DNA of 64,000 nucleotides from Bog-532 sp963742865 (lineage in GTDB: Bacteria; Actinomycetota; Actinomycetes; Streptosporangiales; Streptosporangiaceae). The first letter of the stretch is position 1. The number at the start of each line of letters is the position of its first letter. A program made the translations under genes and the position numbers. The stretch covers positions 62,001 to 126,000 of the forward strand of contig CAVUNW010000007.1 of NCBI GenBank assembly GCA_963742865.1, read 5' to 3'. This document shows, piece after piece, positions 38,820-47,499 of this stretch. Below the pieces are notes generated by a model. The model ran no database searches. It was given only the letters and a program-made list of their open reading frames with translations, and was not told the origin of the DNA.

Positions 38820-39568
38820 TCCCATGCTCCACGTCGCCCCGCCCGGCACGGTCTTGTCCGGCACTGCCCTGCTCGGTACGGTCCGGTCCGGCACTGCCTG
38901 GTCCGGCACTGCCTGGTCCGGCACTGCCTGTTCGGCATCGGTCTGCTGGTCCGGCACTGCCTGGTCCGGCACTGTCCTGGTCCGGCGCTGTCCTGCACGG
39001 GCGCGCCTTCGCGGCTCCCGTCGAGGCGTATGCCGCGCAGGGCCAGCAGGACGGCCAGCGCTCCGCCGCACACGATCGCGGAGTCGGCGAGGTTGAACAC
39101 GGGCCAGTGCGGCAATTCGATCCAGTCCACCACATCGCCGCGGAACAGCCCGGGCGAGCGGAAGATCCGGTCCCCGAGGTTCCCGGTCGCCCCACCGAGC
39201 AGCAGCCCGAGCGTAATCGCCCACGGCAGGCTCCGCAGCTTGCGCGCCGCGCGCAGGATGTAGATGATCACCGCGGCCGCGATCGCCGTGAACACGATCG
39301 TCATCGAGGTCCCGATGCTGAACGCCGCCCCGCTGTTGCGCAGCAGCAGCAAGGTGAGGAACCCGCCCAGCAGCCGGATCGGATCGTGGCCGGACAGCGT
39401 GTGGACAACGATCAGCTTGCTGATCACATCCAGGACCAGCACGGTGAGCGCTACCCCGATGACGACGGGAAGCTTCCGCCCGCCGGGCTCCGGGGCGTCC
39501 CCCCCGGATTCTTGGGCTGAACGCTCGGCTTCCTCCGCGGTCAGCGGCGTTCTTCGCGCTGCTTGCAC
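38816..39568 (-). CDS. lspA: Lipoprotein signal peptidase with a pentapeptide-repeat tail
   Basis: Membrane aspartyl protease cleaving diacylglyceryl-modified prolipoproteins. The start is GTG 39568 or 39577, inside the 3' end of the DksA-like gene. A Glu-rich cytoplasmic leader precedes four membrane helices (LPVVIGVALTVLVLDVISKL is the first). Catalytic aspartates are in GNLGDRIFR and VFNLADSAIV, with RNSGAAFSIG between. After the last helix a tail of about 55 residues consists of QCRTR-like pentapeptides encoded by a 15-bp tandem repeat, ending at 38816, where the stop overlaps rluD. Such a Cys/Arg-rich tail is not usual for LspA. Confidence 0.9.
   Translation of the reverse strand: MQAARRTPLTAEEAERSAQESGGDAPEPGGRKLPVVIGVALTVLVLDVISKLIVVHTLSGHDPIRLLGGFLTLLLLRNSGAAFSIGTSMTIVFTAIAAAVIIYILRAARKLRSLPWAITLGLLLGGATGNLGDRIFRSPGLFRGDVVDWIELPHWPVFNLADSAIVCGGALAVLLALRGIRLDGSREGAPVQDSAGPGQCRTRQCRTSRPMPNRQCRTRQCRTRQCRTGPYRAGQCRTRPCRAGRRGAWE
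38855..38990. repeat. 15-bp tandem repeat inside the lspA 3' end
   Basis: About eight imperfect copies of CTGGTCCGGCACTGC run head to tail. They stay in frame with lspA (minus strand, QCRTR) and are open in another minus-strand frame (AVPDQ). Confidence 0.85.
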
Positions 39569-39960
39569 GTCACGCACAGTACCGCGCGCGGGAACGCCAT
39601 CAACCGTGCCTTGCCTATTGGCTGGCCGCAGGATTCGCACGCTCCATATGTTCCCGCATCGATCCGGCCAAGCGCCTGCTCGGTCTGCTCGAGGAGATGA
39701 CGCGCGTTGCTGGTCATCGCGAACTCGTGCTCGCGCTCGAATGTCTTGGCGCCCGCGTCGGCCTCGTCGTCGCCCGCGTCACGGATTCCGTCCTCCAGCC
39801 GGTCAGCGATCTGCGACTGGGCCCGCTCGATGTCGCGGCGCAGCCCAGCAGCGTCCGTTTCGAGCGTTTCGCGCACTTCGGCGAGTTCAGAGCCGGTCCA
39901 CGGCTCTTCTCCGGGCCGCACCGGAAGAGTTGCGGCCTCGAACCGCGGGGCAGTGGCCAT
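39541..39960 (-). CDS. DksA/TraR-type zinc-finger protein
   Basis: 139 residues, intact. An N-terminal coiled-coil segment (ELAEVRETLETDAAGLRRDI, AQSQIADRLEDG) with acidic residues at its tip (DDEADAG) is followed by a four-Cys zinc finger (YGACESCGQPIG and LCVTCKQ). DksA-like proteins insert the coiled coil into the RNA polymerase secondary channel. Whether this short actinobacterial version does so is not known. Its 3' end overlaps the lspA start. Confidence 0.85.
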   Translation of the reverse strand: MATAPRFEAATLPVRPGEEPWTGSELAEVRETLETDAAGLRRDIERAQSQIADRLEDGIRDAGDDEADAGAKTFEREHEFAMTSNARHLLEQTEQALGRIDAGTYGACESCGQPIGKARLMAFPRAVLCVTCKQREERR

Positions 39961-40154
39961 CTCGCGCCTCCCACGATGGGCTATAGATGATCATGAATGT
40001 GAACAGTCAACGGAGAATAAGTCACAACGCGTTTCTCCGCAAATGTGATTCCGGTTCGCTCACGGGCTGTGGACTTCGCCCGGGCTTCCGGGCGCCGTAG
40101 AGCCCGGGGAATAAGTTCGGTCTCCCGGGCCTTGTCAGATATCCTGAAACCCTG

Positions 40155-40462
40155 CACGGCATTGATGGGGACAGCTGCCGCTGACAGTCGGCCAGGAGCG
40201 ATCCGGGGATGGTGCGAGCCCGGAGGCAGGCCCAGTGGACCAGATCACCCCGGAGCCGCCGGAAGAACAGCTCCGCATCCGTGGGTATCCCCCAGGGACG
40301 CGCGGGCTAAGTAGAACCGGCCGCAGGAACCTCGAGAGGGTCGTCCGCCACCCGGAGCTCAGATGAGCACCGGACCACGGCCACGGCCAAGGAGGGTGGT
40401 ACCGCGGGAACGCCGGCTGGCGTCTCGTCCCTCCAGCTATGTCCGTTCGGAATTGCTGGAGG
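40155..40462 (+). promoter_or_regulatory. Translational T-box riboswitch of ileS
   Basis: The diagnostic T-box sequence AGGGTGGTACCGCG is at 40393-40406. Upstream lie a compact stem I region with candidate isoleucine specifiers ATC at 40201-40203 or 40244-40246, and the conserved-looking block ATCACCCCGGAGCCGCCGG. Downstream CCTCCAGC (40430-40437) pairs perfectly with GCTGGAGG (40455-40462), which contains the ileS Shine-Dalgarno. This fits the actinobacterial class in which uncharged tRNA-Ile frees the ribosome binding site instead of preventing termination. Exact helix borders are not certain by eye. Confidence 0.88.
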
Positions 40463-40472
40463 CCCAACCACC

Positions 40473-43400
40473 ATGTCGCAGGCATCCGATACCGCGCCAC
40501 AGGCGGACGGCAGCATGCCGCGGCCAGGCGGCGCGCCGCACGCAGATGGCCGCACGCCGCGCTTCCCCGCGCTGCCGGCCCAGATCGATCTGCCCGCAGT
40601 CGAGCACGAGATGCTGATCCGCTGGCAGGACGGGGACGTCTTCGAGCGCTCGCTGAAGCAGACCGAGGGCGGCCTCCCCTGGACGTTTTACGAGGGACCA
40701 CCGACCGCCAACGGCATGCCGGGCGTCCACCACGTGGAGGCACGGGTTTTCAAGGACGTGTTCCCGCGGTTCAAGACGATGCAGGGATTCCACGTGCCGC
40801 GCCAGGCCGGCTGGGACTGCCACGGCCTTCCGGTCGAGGTGGCGGTCGAGCGTGAGCTGGGCATCTCCGGCAAGAAGGACATCGAGGCGTACGGCATCAC
40901 CGAGTTCAACGCGCGGTGCCGCGAGTCGGTGCTCCGGCACGTGGACGCGTTCACCGAGCTGACCGAGCGGATGGGTTACTGGATCGACCTGTCCAAGGCG
41001 TACCGGACAATGGACCCGTCCTACATCGAGTCGGTGTGGTGGTCGCTGAAGGACATCTACTCCAAGGGCCTGCTGGTCCGCGACTTCCGGATCAGCCCGT
41101 ACTGCCCGCGCTGCGGCACACCGCTGTCCGACCACGAGATGGGGCAGCCCGGCGTCTACCAGACGGTCACCGACCCGTCGGTCACGGTGCGCTTCCCGCT
41201 GACCGCCGTGCCCGGGAGCGCGCCCCAGGAACTCGTCGGCGCCGACATGCTCGTCTGGACGACGACGCCGTGGACCCTGGTCTCCAACACCGCCGTGGCC
41301 GTGCACCCCGACGTCACGTACGTCCTCGCGCGCAACTCCCGTGACGGCGAGCGCGTGGTGGTAGCCGAGGCATTGATACCGAACGTACTTGGCGAGGGCT
41401 GGGACGTGGTGACGACGTTCCCCGGCCGCGCGCTGCTCAACGCCTCGTACGAGAAGCCGTTCCACCTGGTCGACATCCCGGACGCGCACATCGTGGTGCC
41501 CGGGTCGTTCGTGACGACCGAGGACGGCACCGGCCTGGTGCACATGGCGCCCGCGTTCGGCGCGGACGACATGCAGACCTCGCGCGCCCACGGGCTGCCG
41601 GTGGTCAACCCGATCCGGCCCGACGGACGGTTCGAGGAGAGCGTGCCCATGGTGGGCGGCATGTTCTTCAAGGACGCCGACCCCCGGCTGATCCAGGACC
41701 TCGAGGCCCGCGGGCTGCTGTTCCGGGTCGAGCCGTACGAGCACAGCTACCCGCACTGCTGGCGGTGCCACACGCTGCTCATCTACTACGCGCTGCCGTC
41801 CTGGTACATCCGGACGACCGCCGTCAAGGAGCAGCTGCTGGCCGAGAACGAGAAGACCAACTGGCAGCCGCCGAACATCAAGCACGGCCGGTACGGCGAA
41901 TGGCTGCGCAACAACGTGGACTGGGCGCTGTCGCGGACCCGGTACTGGGGTACGCCGCTGCCGCTGTGGGAATGCGAGAACGGGCACACCACCTGCGTCG
42001 GCTCCCTGGCGGAGCTGTCCGAGCTGGCCGGCCGGGACCTGTCGAGCCTTGACCCGCACCGGCCATTCGTCGATGAGGTGACGTTCGGCTGCCCGGTCTG
42101 CGAGGCGCGCGCATGGCGCGTCCCGGACGTCATCGACGCCTGGTACGACTCCGGCTCGATGCCGTTCGCGCGGCTGGGAGCGCCCTATCGATGCGAGGCC
42201 GAGTTCGAGCAGGCCTTCCCGGCGCAGTTCATCTGCGAAGCGATCGACCAGACCCGGGGGTGGTTCTACTCGCTGATGGCGGTCGCCGTGATCGTGTTCG
42301 GCCGGTCGTCATACGAGAACGTGGTCTGCCTCGGCCTCGTCGTCGACGAAGAGGGCCGGAAGATGAGCAAGCACGTCGGCAACGTGCTCGAGCCGCTGCC
42401 CCTGATGGAGCGGCACGGCGCGGACGCGCTGCGCTGGTTCTTCGCCGCGTCCGGTTCCCCGTGGTCGACCCGGCGGGTGGGACACGCGTCGCTGGAGGAG
42501 ATCGTCCGCAAGGTCCTGCTCACCTACTGGAACACGGTCTCGTTCCTGGCCCTGTACGCCAACGCGGCCGCCGCCGACGGGAACGCCTGGGGACCGGAAC
42601 GGCTCGGCGAGGCACCGGCGCCCACGGACCGGCCGGTGCTGGACCGGTGGATCCTCAGCGAGCTGCACGCGCTCGTCCGGGACGTCACCACGGCCCTGGA
42701 GGGGTTCGACACGGCGGGCGCGGGCCGGCGCATCGCGGGCTTCACCGATGACCTGTCCAACTGGTACGTCCGCAGGTCGCGGCGCCGGTTCTGGGAAGGC
42801 CCCCGGACCCCCGAGTCCGCGTCGGCGTTCACCACGCTGTACGAATGCCTGGAGACGGTCACCCGGCTGATGGCGCCGATCACGCCGTTCCTGACCGACT
42901 ACGTGTGGGGCGCGCTGCGCACGACCGGTGCGCCGGAGTCGGTGCACCTGGCCGGCTGGCCGTCCGCCGACCCCGCGCTGATCGACGAAAACCTGTCCGC
43001 GGACATGGCCCTGACGCGCCGGCTGGTCGAGCTGGGGCGCTCGGCGCGCGCCGCGGCCTCGGTCAAGACCCGGCAGCCGCTGGCGCGGGCGCTGGTCAGC
43101 GCGCTGGGCTTCGCGTCACTGCCGCCCGAGCTGCGCGCCCAGGTCGCCGAGGAGCTGAACGTGCACGCGCTGGAGGCGATGTCCACGGTCGACGTCGACC
43201 TCGTGGACTATTCGGTGAAGCCGAACTTCAAGGCGCTCGGCCGCCGGTTCGGCAAGCAGACCCCGGCGGTCGCGAAGGCGATCACCAGTGCGGACGCGGC
43301 GGCCCTGGCGGAGACCCTGCGGACGGCCGGGACGGCGACGGTCACGGTGGACGGCACACCCGTGTCGCTCGGCCCGGACGAGGTGATCGTGACCCAGACG

Positions 43401-43748
43401 CCGAAGGCGGGCTGGACGGTCGCCACCGACGGTGGAGAGACGGTGGCGCTGGAGGTCACGCTCACTCCCGAACTGCGCCGTGAAGGCCTGGCCCGCGAGG
43501 CGATCCGGCTCATCCAGGACGCGCGGAAGAGCGACGGCCTGGACGTCACCGACCGGATCGAGCTGTGGTGGCAGGCGAGCGACCCGGACCTTGCCGCCGC
43601 GCTGCGGGAGCAGGGGCCGGTGATCGCGAGCGAGGTCCTGGCCACCACCTATCAGGAGGGCCAGCCGTCCAGGGAGAGTGGCAATGCCGGGTTCGCCGAG
43701 CACACGGACGACCTGCTCGGCCTGCGGTTCTGGCTCCGGCGGGCGTAA
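40473..43748 (+). CDS. ileS: Isoleucyl-tRNA synthetase
   Basis: Class I synthetase of 1091 residues, intact, charging tRNA-Ile. The HIGH-like motif is in GPPTANGMPGVHHVEARV and the KMSKS loop is GRKMSKHVGNVLEP. The editing (CP1) domain carries WTTTPWTLVSNTAVAV and the GTGLVHMAPAFGADD site. The C-terminal anticodon-binding region includes NWYVRRSRRRFWEG and KPNFKALGRRFGKQTP. Length and motifs fit the eukaryote-like form common in actinomycetes. ATG 40473 follows a GGAGG that is sequestered by the T-box hairpin. The 3' end is overlapped on the other strand by the reading frame of the hypothetical gene. Confidence 0.97.
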   Translation: MSQASDTAPQADGSMPRPGGAPHADGRTPRFPALPAQIDLPAVEHEMLIRWQDGDVFERSLKQTEGGLPWTFYEGPPTANGMPGVHHVEARVFKDVFPRFKTMQGFHVPRQAGWDCHGLPVEVAVERELGISGKKDIEAYGITEFNARCRESVLRHVDAFTELTERMGYWIDLSKAYRTMDPSYIESVWWSLKDIYSKGLLVRDFRISPYCPRCGTPLSDHEMGQPGVYQTVTDPSVTVRFPLTAVPGSAPQELVGADMLVWTTTPWTLVSNTAVAVHPDVTYVLARNSRDGERVVVAEALIPNVLGEGWDVVTTFPGRALLNASYEKPFHLVDIPDAHIVVPGSFVTTEDGTGLVHMAPAFGADDMQTSRAHGLPVVNPIRPDGRFEESVPMVGGMFFKDADPRLIQDLEARGLLFRVEPYEHSYPHCWRCHTLLIYYALPSWYIRTTAVKEQLLAENEKTNWQPPNIKHGRYGEWLRNNVDWALSRTRYWGTPLPLWECENGHTTCVGSLAELSELAGRDLSSLDPHRPFVDEVTFGCPVCEARAWRVPDVIDAWYDSGSMPFARLGAPYRCEAEFEQAFPAQFICEAIDQTRGWFYSLMAVAVIVFGRSSYENVVCLGLVVDEEGRKMSKHVGNVLEPLPLMERHGADALRWFFAASGSPWSTRRVGHASLEEIVRKVLLTYWNTVSFLALYANAAAADGNAWGPERLGEAPAPTDRPVLDRWILSELHALVRDVTTALEGFDTAGAGRRIAGFTDDLSNWYVRRSRRRFWEGPRTPESASAFTTLYECLETVTRLMAPITPFLTDYVWGALRTTGAPESVHLAGWPSADPALIDENLSADMALTRRLVELGRSARAAASVKTRQPLARALVSALGFASLPPELRAQVAEELNVHALEAMSTVDVDLVDYSVKPNFKALGRRFGKQTPAVAKAITSADAAALAETLRTAGTATVTVDGTPVSLGPDEVIVTQTPKAGWTVATDGGETVALEVTLTPELRREGLAREAIRLIQDARKSDGLDVTDRIELWWQASDPDLAAALREQGPVIASEVLATTYQEGQPSRESGNAGFAEHTDDLLGLRFWLRRA

Positions 43749-45469
43749 AGGTTCTGGCGGCGGGGCTGCCCGGGGACGGGGAGGCGGGCGGTAAGTCCGT
43801 TTCCTCTGGGTGGCAGGCGCGGCAGGGGGTGCAGCCGTTCTTCTTGGCCGCCTCGACCGGCATCTTCTGCAGGTCGTTGTCGCCCATGAACCGGATCAGA
43901 ATGCAGTCGTCACGGTGGTACCGCGGCACACCGGGCACCACCGTGACGGGCTGATCGGCCTCGCTGCTGCCGGCGGTGTCCTCGTTGTCCCCGGTACTGC
44001 CGGGGGCCTTGGTGTTTTCGGGGGCCTTGGTGTCTGCGGGGGCCTTGGTGGCCACAGGACTGCTGGGCTCGGGGCTGCTGGGCTCGGGGCTGTCGGCGTC
44101 TGAGGGGCTCTTGCCATCCGGGGATCTGTCGGTGTCCCGGGGCTTGGCAGCTGTTGCGGTGGGCGCGGTAGCCGTGGTGCTGCCGGCGTCATCTGTGCTC
44201 TTGGGGCTCGCGAGGTTGACGGGCCGTTCGGGGCTTCCGGGGCTCTTAGTGACCCCGGGTTCCTTGGTGGCCCCGGCGTCCTTGGTGGCCCCGGCGTCCT
44301 TGGTGGCCCCGGCGTCCTTGGCGTCGCCGGCGTCCTGGGAGTCGCCGGCGCTGCTGGTGTCGCCTGGGCTCTTGGTGGTGCCGGCGCTAGTGGTCGCGAT
44401 AGTACGGTCGGTGCCGGTGAAGCCCGCGGCAGCTTTGGCGGCACTGGTCCCGCTGGTAACGCTGTTGGGGGCAGCTTCCTGGGGGCCTTTTTGGGCGGGT
44501 CCCCTGGATCGCCGGTCGACGGTCCAGTCCTGCCGGGGCCACGGGCCACCCGGGCGCACGGGCTCGTCCGGCAACTGCCGTCCGGGCCACTGTGCACCCT
44601 CGGGACGGTCGCGGCGCTCGCGGCGGTCACCAAGTGGGTCAAGATCGTCGGGACGGGGCATGTCAGGCCAGGGCGGTCGCCCAGTCTGGTCCCGGGGACC
44701 GCTCGGGGAAGCGGGCGCCCGGGGCGGACTGTCCGCGCGCCCCCGCGGGCCCTTTACGGGCGCGTCGATCACCCGCTGCGGCCTGGTCTCGGACACAGCA
44801 CTCGGCCACGCCGTGGGAGTGCCACTGGGCCTGGTCATTGACGTGTCGCCGGGCCTGCTGGCCAGCGCGGCTCCGGGCCAGGCCACCGTGACCTCATCGG
44901 ATCTCGCCGCCGGCGCCCGGTCGGGCCGCGGCCGACGCCCGCTCCACTTTCCCGGCCGCCGCTGGCTCACGTTCTTCCGTGGGCTCTTGCTCCCACGGCG
45001 CCCGATCGCGCCGCCGGGCCGCCGCTTCGTCACGTTCCTTCGCGGGCTCTTTCTCCCACGGAGCCTGCTCACGCCGCCGGGCCGCCTGTTCACGCTCGGC
45101 CAGGGGCTCTATCTCCCACGGGGCCTGCTCACGCTCTGCGGGCTCTTTCTCCCCCAGGTTCCCGGCGGATGCCTCGTCCAGGCGGTCAGCCGGAGCTTCC
45201 GCCGGCGACGGGGCGCGCAGTTCGTCCCGGTGCAGGATGGCGCCGATCATGAGGAAGAGCAGCGCGATCACGCCGATGGCGATCGAGAGATAGACGAGCA
45301 GCAGCTTGCTGGTGGCGCCTCCCGCGGCGAGAAGCCCCACCGCGACGACGACCAGGAAAGCGCTGAACCTGATCACAAGCGTTCTCCCAGAACGCGCGGC
45401 CACCCCGCCGCCAACCTTCGCGACGCTCCCGCGGTGATGCTGTCCCGCGGGCGCCGTCGCCCCGCTCAA
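43546..45469 (-). CDS. Hypothetical membrane protein with low-complexity body and Cys-rich end, frameshifted
   Basis: The N-terminal part (from about 45469) has two membrane helices (VIRFSAFLVVVAVGLLAAGG and LLLVYLSIAIGVIALLFLMI), then charged repeats of the type REQAPWEKEPA. A shift near 44920 leads to a long Pro/Ala/Thr/Ser-rich section with KDAGATKDAGAT repeats. The C-terminus is compact and looks folded: VPRYHRDDCILIRFMGDNDL followed by GCTPCRACHPEE, with three or four Cys that could bind metal. The frame remains open about 200 bp into the ileS 3' end, so the true stop is uncertain. Possibly a surface- or envelope-associated protein. I do not recognise a named family. Confidence 0.5.
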
Positions 45470-45480
45470 GCAAAAAACAA

Positions 45481-45517
45481 CCCCGCGGCCCGGTGCTGAC
45501 GTGCCCGGGCCGCGGGG
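45481..45517 (-). terminator. Rho-independent terminator of divIVA
   Basis: A perfect 13-bp stem (45481-45493 with 45505-45517) is followed on the minus strand by TTGTTTTTTG. It is one of the few hairpins in the window with a real T-run. It sits directly after the divIVA stop. Confidence 0.9.
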
Positions 45518-45526
45518 ATCGTTCGG

Positions 45527-46381
45527 TTATCGCCGTTCGTGCGCGGGCGCGCCCTCGCCTCCGTGGAAGCTGCCCGCGTGCTGAACAACTTCGGGCACCG
45601 AGTACTGCCCGGTCGACGGGGCGCCACCGTTACGCGGGCTGCCCTGCCCGAGCGCTGCCGGAACGGACGCCTGCGGCGCGGACCCCATCGTGGGGAAGGC
45701 CCCGCTGTCGGTCACACCGGCCTCCAGGTCCCGCAACTGGCCCTCCAGGTACGCCTTCAGCCTGCTGCGGTACTCACGCTCGAACGCCCGCAGGTCGTCC
45801 ACCCGGCGCTCGAGTTCCTCGCGCTGCTGGACCAGCGAGCCCATGGCCTGGCGGTGACGCTCCTGGGCGTCCCGCTCAAGGCTCTCGGCCCGGGCGCGCG
45901 CGTCGCCGGTGATCTGCTCCGCCTGGCGGCGGGCCTTGGTGAGCACCTCGTCCGCCTCGCGGCGGGCACGTCCCAGCGTCTCGTCCGCCTCGCGGCGCGC
46001 GTCGGCGATCGCCTGGTCGGCGGTCTGCTGGGCGAGGGACAGAACCCGCGCCGCGGTGTCCATGTTGTCCTCGTGCGGCGTCATCGAGCCCATCATGACG
46101 GGCTCGGGCTGCCGCTGGCGCTCCGGCTCGCGCGGCGGCTCCGGCTGCATCATGTCCATCTTGGACTCAGCCAGCGGCGAACTCAGTGCGGGAACCGACG
46201 ACTTGCCCCCTCGCAGGCTTTCTGCCAGCTTCGCCCGGAGCTCTTCGTTCTCCTGGATCAGCCGGTCGAGCTCGGACTCGACCTCGTCGAGGAAGGCGTC
46301 AACCTCTTCCTCGTCGTAGCCGGGCCGGAGCCTGGTCGTACTGAACTGCTTGTTCCGCACATCCGCGGGCGTCAGCGGCAT
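45527..46381 (-). CDS. divIVA: DivIVA (Wag31-type) polar growth protein
   Basis: Coiled-coil scaffold of the cell pole that recruits the apical wall-synthesis machinery in actinomycetes. 284 residues, intact. The N-terminal lipid-binding domain shows MPLTPADVRNKQFSTT and RLRPGYDEEEVDAFLDEVES. A Pro/Met-rich linker (residues 75-105) leads to a long coiled coil with periodic READE/RAR blocks (ARREADETLGRARREADEVL) and EREYRSRLKAYLEGQLRDLE. A flexible Gly/Ser/Pro tail ends the protein. It is the last gene of the ftsZ-yggS-sepF-yggT-divIVA run. Confidence 0.95.
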   Translation of the reverse strand: MPLTPADVRNKQFSTTRLRPGYDEEEVDAFLDEVESELDRLIQENEELRAKLAESLRGGKSSVPALSSPLAESKMDMMQPEPPREPERQRQPEPVMMGSMTPHEDNMDTAARVLSLAQQTADQAIADARREADETLGRARREADEVLTKARRQAEQITGDARARAESLERDAQERHRQAMGSLVQQREELERRVDDLRAFEREYRSRLKAYLEGQLRDLEAGVTDSGAFPTMGSAPQASVPAALGQGSPRNGGAPSTGQYSVPEVVQHAGSFHGGEGAPAHERR

Positions 46382-46427
46382 TTTGTCTCCTCGGCGCGCT
46401 TGGCTGTGATCCTCAGACGGTACTAGA

Positions 46428-46715
46428 TCAGATCCGCGGAACCGCTACGTCCAGCAGAATAATGATCACGAAGAACAGCACCATGAAGCTGAGATCCAGA
46501 GCTACTGTACCTATGCGGAGGGGACGTATGTAGCGACGTAGAAATTTTAGTGGCGGATCAGTGAGTGTGAAGATCGTCTCGGCGATGACCAGGATGATCC
46601 CCGTGGGCACCCACTGCCGCGCGAACATCTGGATCCAGGAGAAGATCATCCGCCCGATGAGGATCACGAGGTAGATGGTCAGGATGTAGGTCAGGACAAT
46701 CTTAAGGATGCCCAT
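46428..46715 (-). CDS. YggT family membrane protein
   Basis: 95 residues with two hydrophobic segments (IVLTYILTIYLVILIGRMIF and LSFMVLFFVIIILLDVAVP) flanking a soluble loop, TDPPLKFLRRYIRPLRIG, typical of YggT. Members sit beside sepF and divIVA in Gram-positive bacteria and are thought to aid osmotic tolerance or division; the mechanism is unclear. Intact. Confidence 0.92.
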   Translation of the reverse strand: MGILKIVLTYILTIYLVILIGRMIFSWIQMFARQWVPTGIILVIAETIFTLTDPPLKFLRRYIRPLRIGTVALDLSFMVLFFVIIILLDVAVPRI

Positions 46716-46852
46716 GGCCGCGTCCTTGCCTGGCGTCGCTTCGTCGGCCGCGGCCTTGTCGCACCGAGTCCTTATCTCGCAGGGTCCTTGTCGCCCGGGC
46801 CTCGCACACAGTGGCTTGACTGGTCCGCATCACACCGTCACTGACTTGTCCA

Positions 46853-47362
46853 CTAGCTCTGGTTGAAGAAGCCTCTCTCCGCGATGCGAGCCTTGTCCTC
46901 TGCCGCCACCTCGACATTCGCGGGAGAAAGCAGGAAGACCTTGTTGGTCACCCGCTCGATGCTCCCGTGCAAGCCGAAGATCAAGCCGGCCGCGAAGTCG
47001 ACGAGGCGCTTGGCGTCACTGTCGACCATCTCGGTCAGGTTCATGATGACGGGGATCCCCTCGCGGAAGTGCTCCCCAATGGTACGTGCTTCATTGTAGG
47101 TGCGAGGGTGCAGCGTTGTGATCCGCGCGAGGTCAGTCGTCTGGCGGGCGCCGTCCTGGCGCACGGACGCACCAAGGTACGCGCCGTCAGCCGACTGCCC
47201 GTCCGGGCCGTCCGGATCGCCCGGGCCGTCCGGGCCATCGAAGCGGTCCGCCTGCTCGTTGTACTCCTCGTACTCGTCGAACGAGTCGTACCCATCCTGG
47301 TAGCGGTGGTCGTCCTCCACGAGGCCGAGGTAGACCGCCATCTTGCGCATTGCGCTGGCCAT
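46853..47362 (-). CDS. sepF: SepF cell-division protein
   Basis: FtsZ-binding membrane anchor of the septal ring; actinomycetes lack FtsA and rely on SepF. 169 residues. An N-terminal amphipathic segment (AMRKMAVYLGLVEDD) is followed by an acidic Asp/Gly/Tyr-rich linker (residues 20-62). The conserved C-terminal domain contains ARITTLHPRTYNEARTIGEH, FREGIPVIMNLTEMVDSDAK, RLVDFAAGLIFGLHGSIERV and VFLLSPANVEV. Intact. It lies downstream of yggS, with a small repeat between. Confidence 0.95.
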   Translation of the reverse strand: MASAMRKMAVYLGLVEDDHRYQDGYDSFDEYEEYNEQADRFDGPDGPGDPDGPDGQSADGAYLGASVRQDGARQTTDLARITTLHPRTYNEARTIGEHFREGIPVIMNLTEMVDSDAKRLVDFAAGLIFGLHGSIERVTNKVFLLSPANVEVAAEDKARIAERGFFNQS

Positions 47363-47411
47363 CCGTCAGTCCTCCGTCGTGCCTGTCTGGCAGCCCCCCG
47401 GCGCTAGCCCG

Positions 47412-47443
47412 GAAGTTGACCCTCCGGAGCCCCCCGCAACTTC
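47412..47443. repeat. Single copy of the GC-rich repeat also found in gltB
   Basis: GAAGTTG and CAACTTC arms enclose ACCCTCCGGAGCCCCCCG. The core matches both copies at 10807-10874 with one or two changes. It is in the gap between yggS and sepF. Confidence 0.6.
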
Positions 47444-47499
47444 GACTGCGAACCCACATCACGCTGCCGCGAACCCGTTAGAGGCTCACGCGAGGGACA

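Noticed and set aside
38855..38990. CRISPR-like short repeats
   Set aside because: 15-bp head-to-tail units inside a coding frame; simple in-frame tandem repeat.
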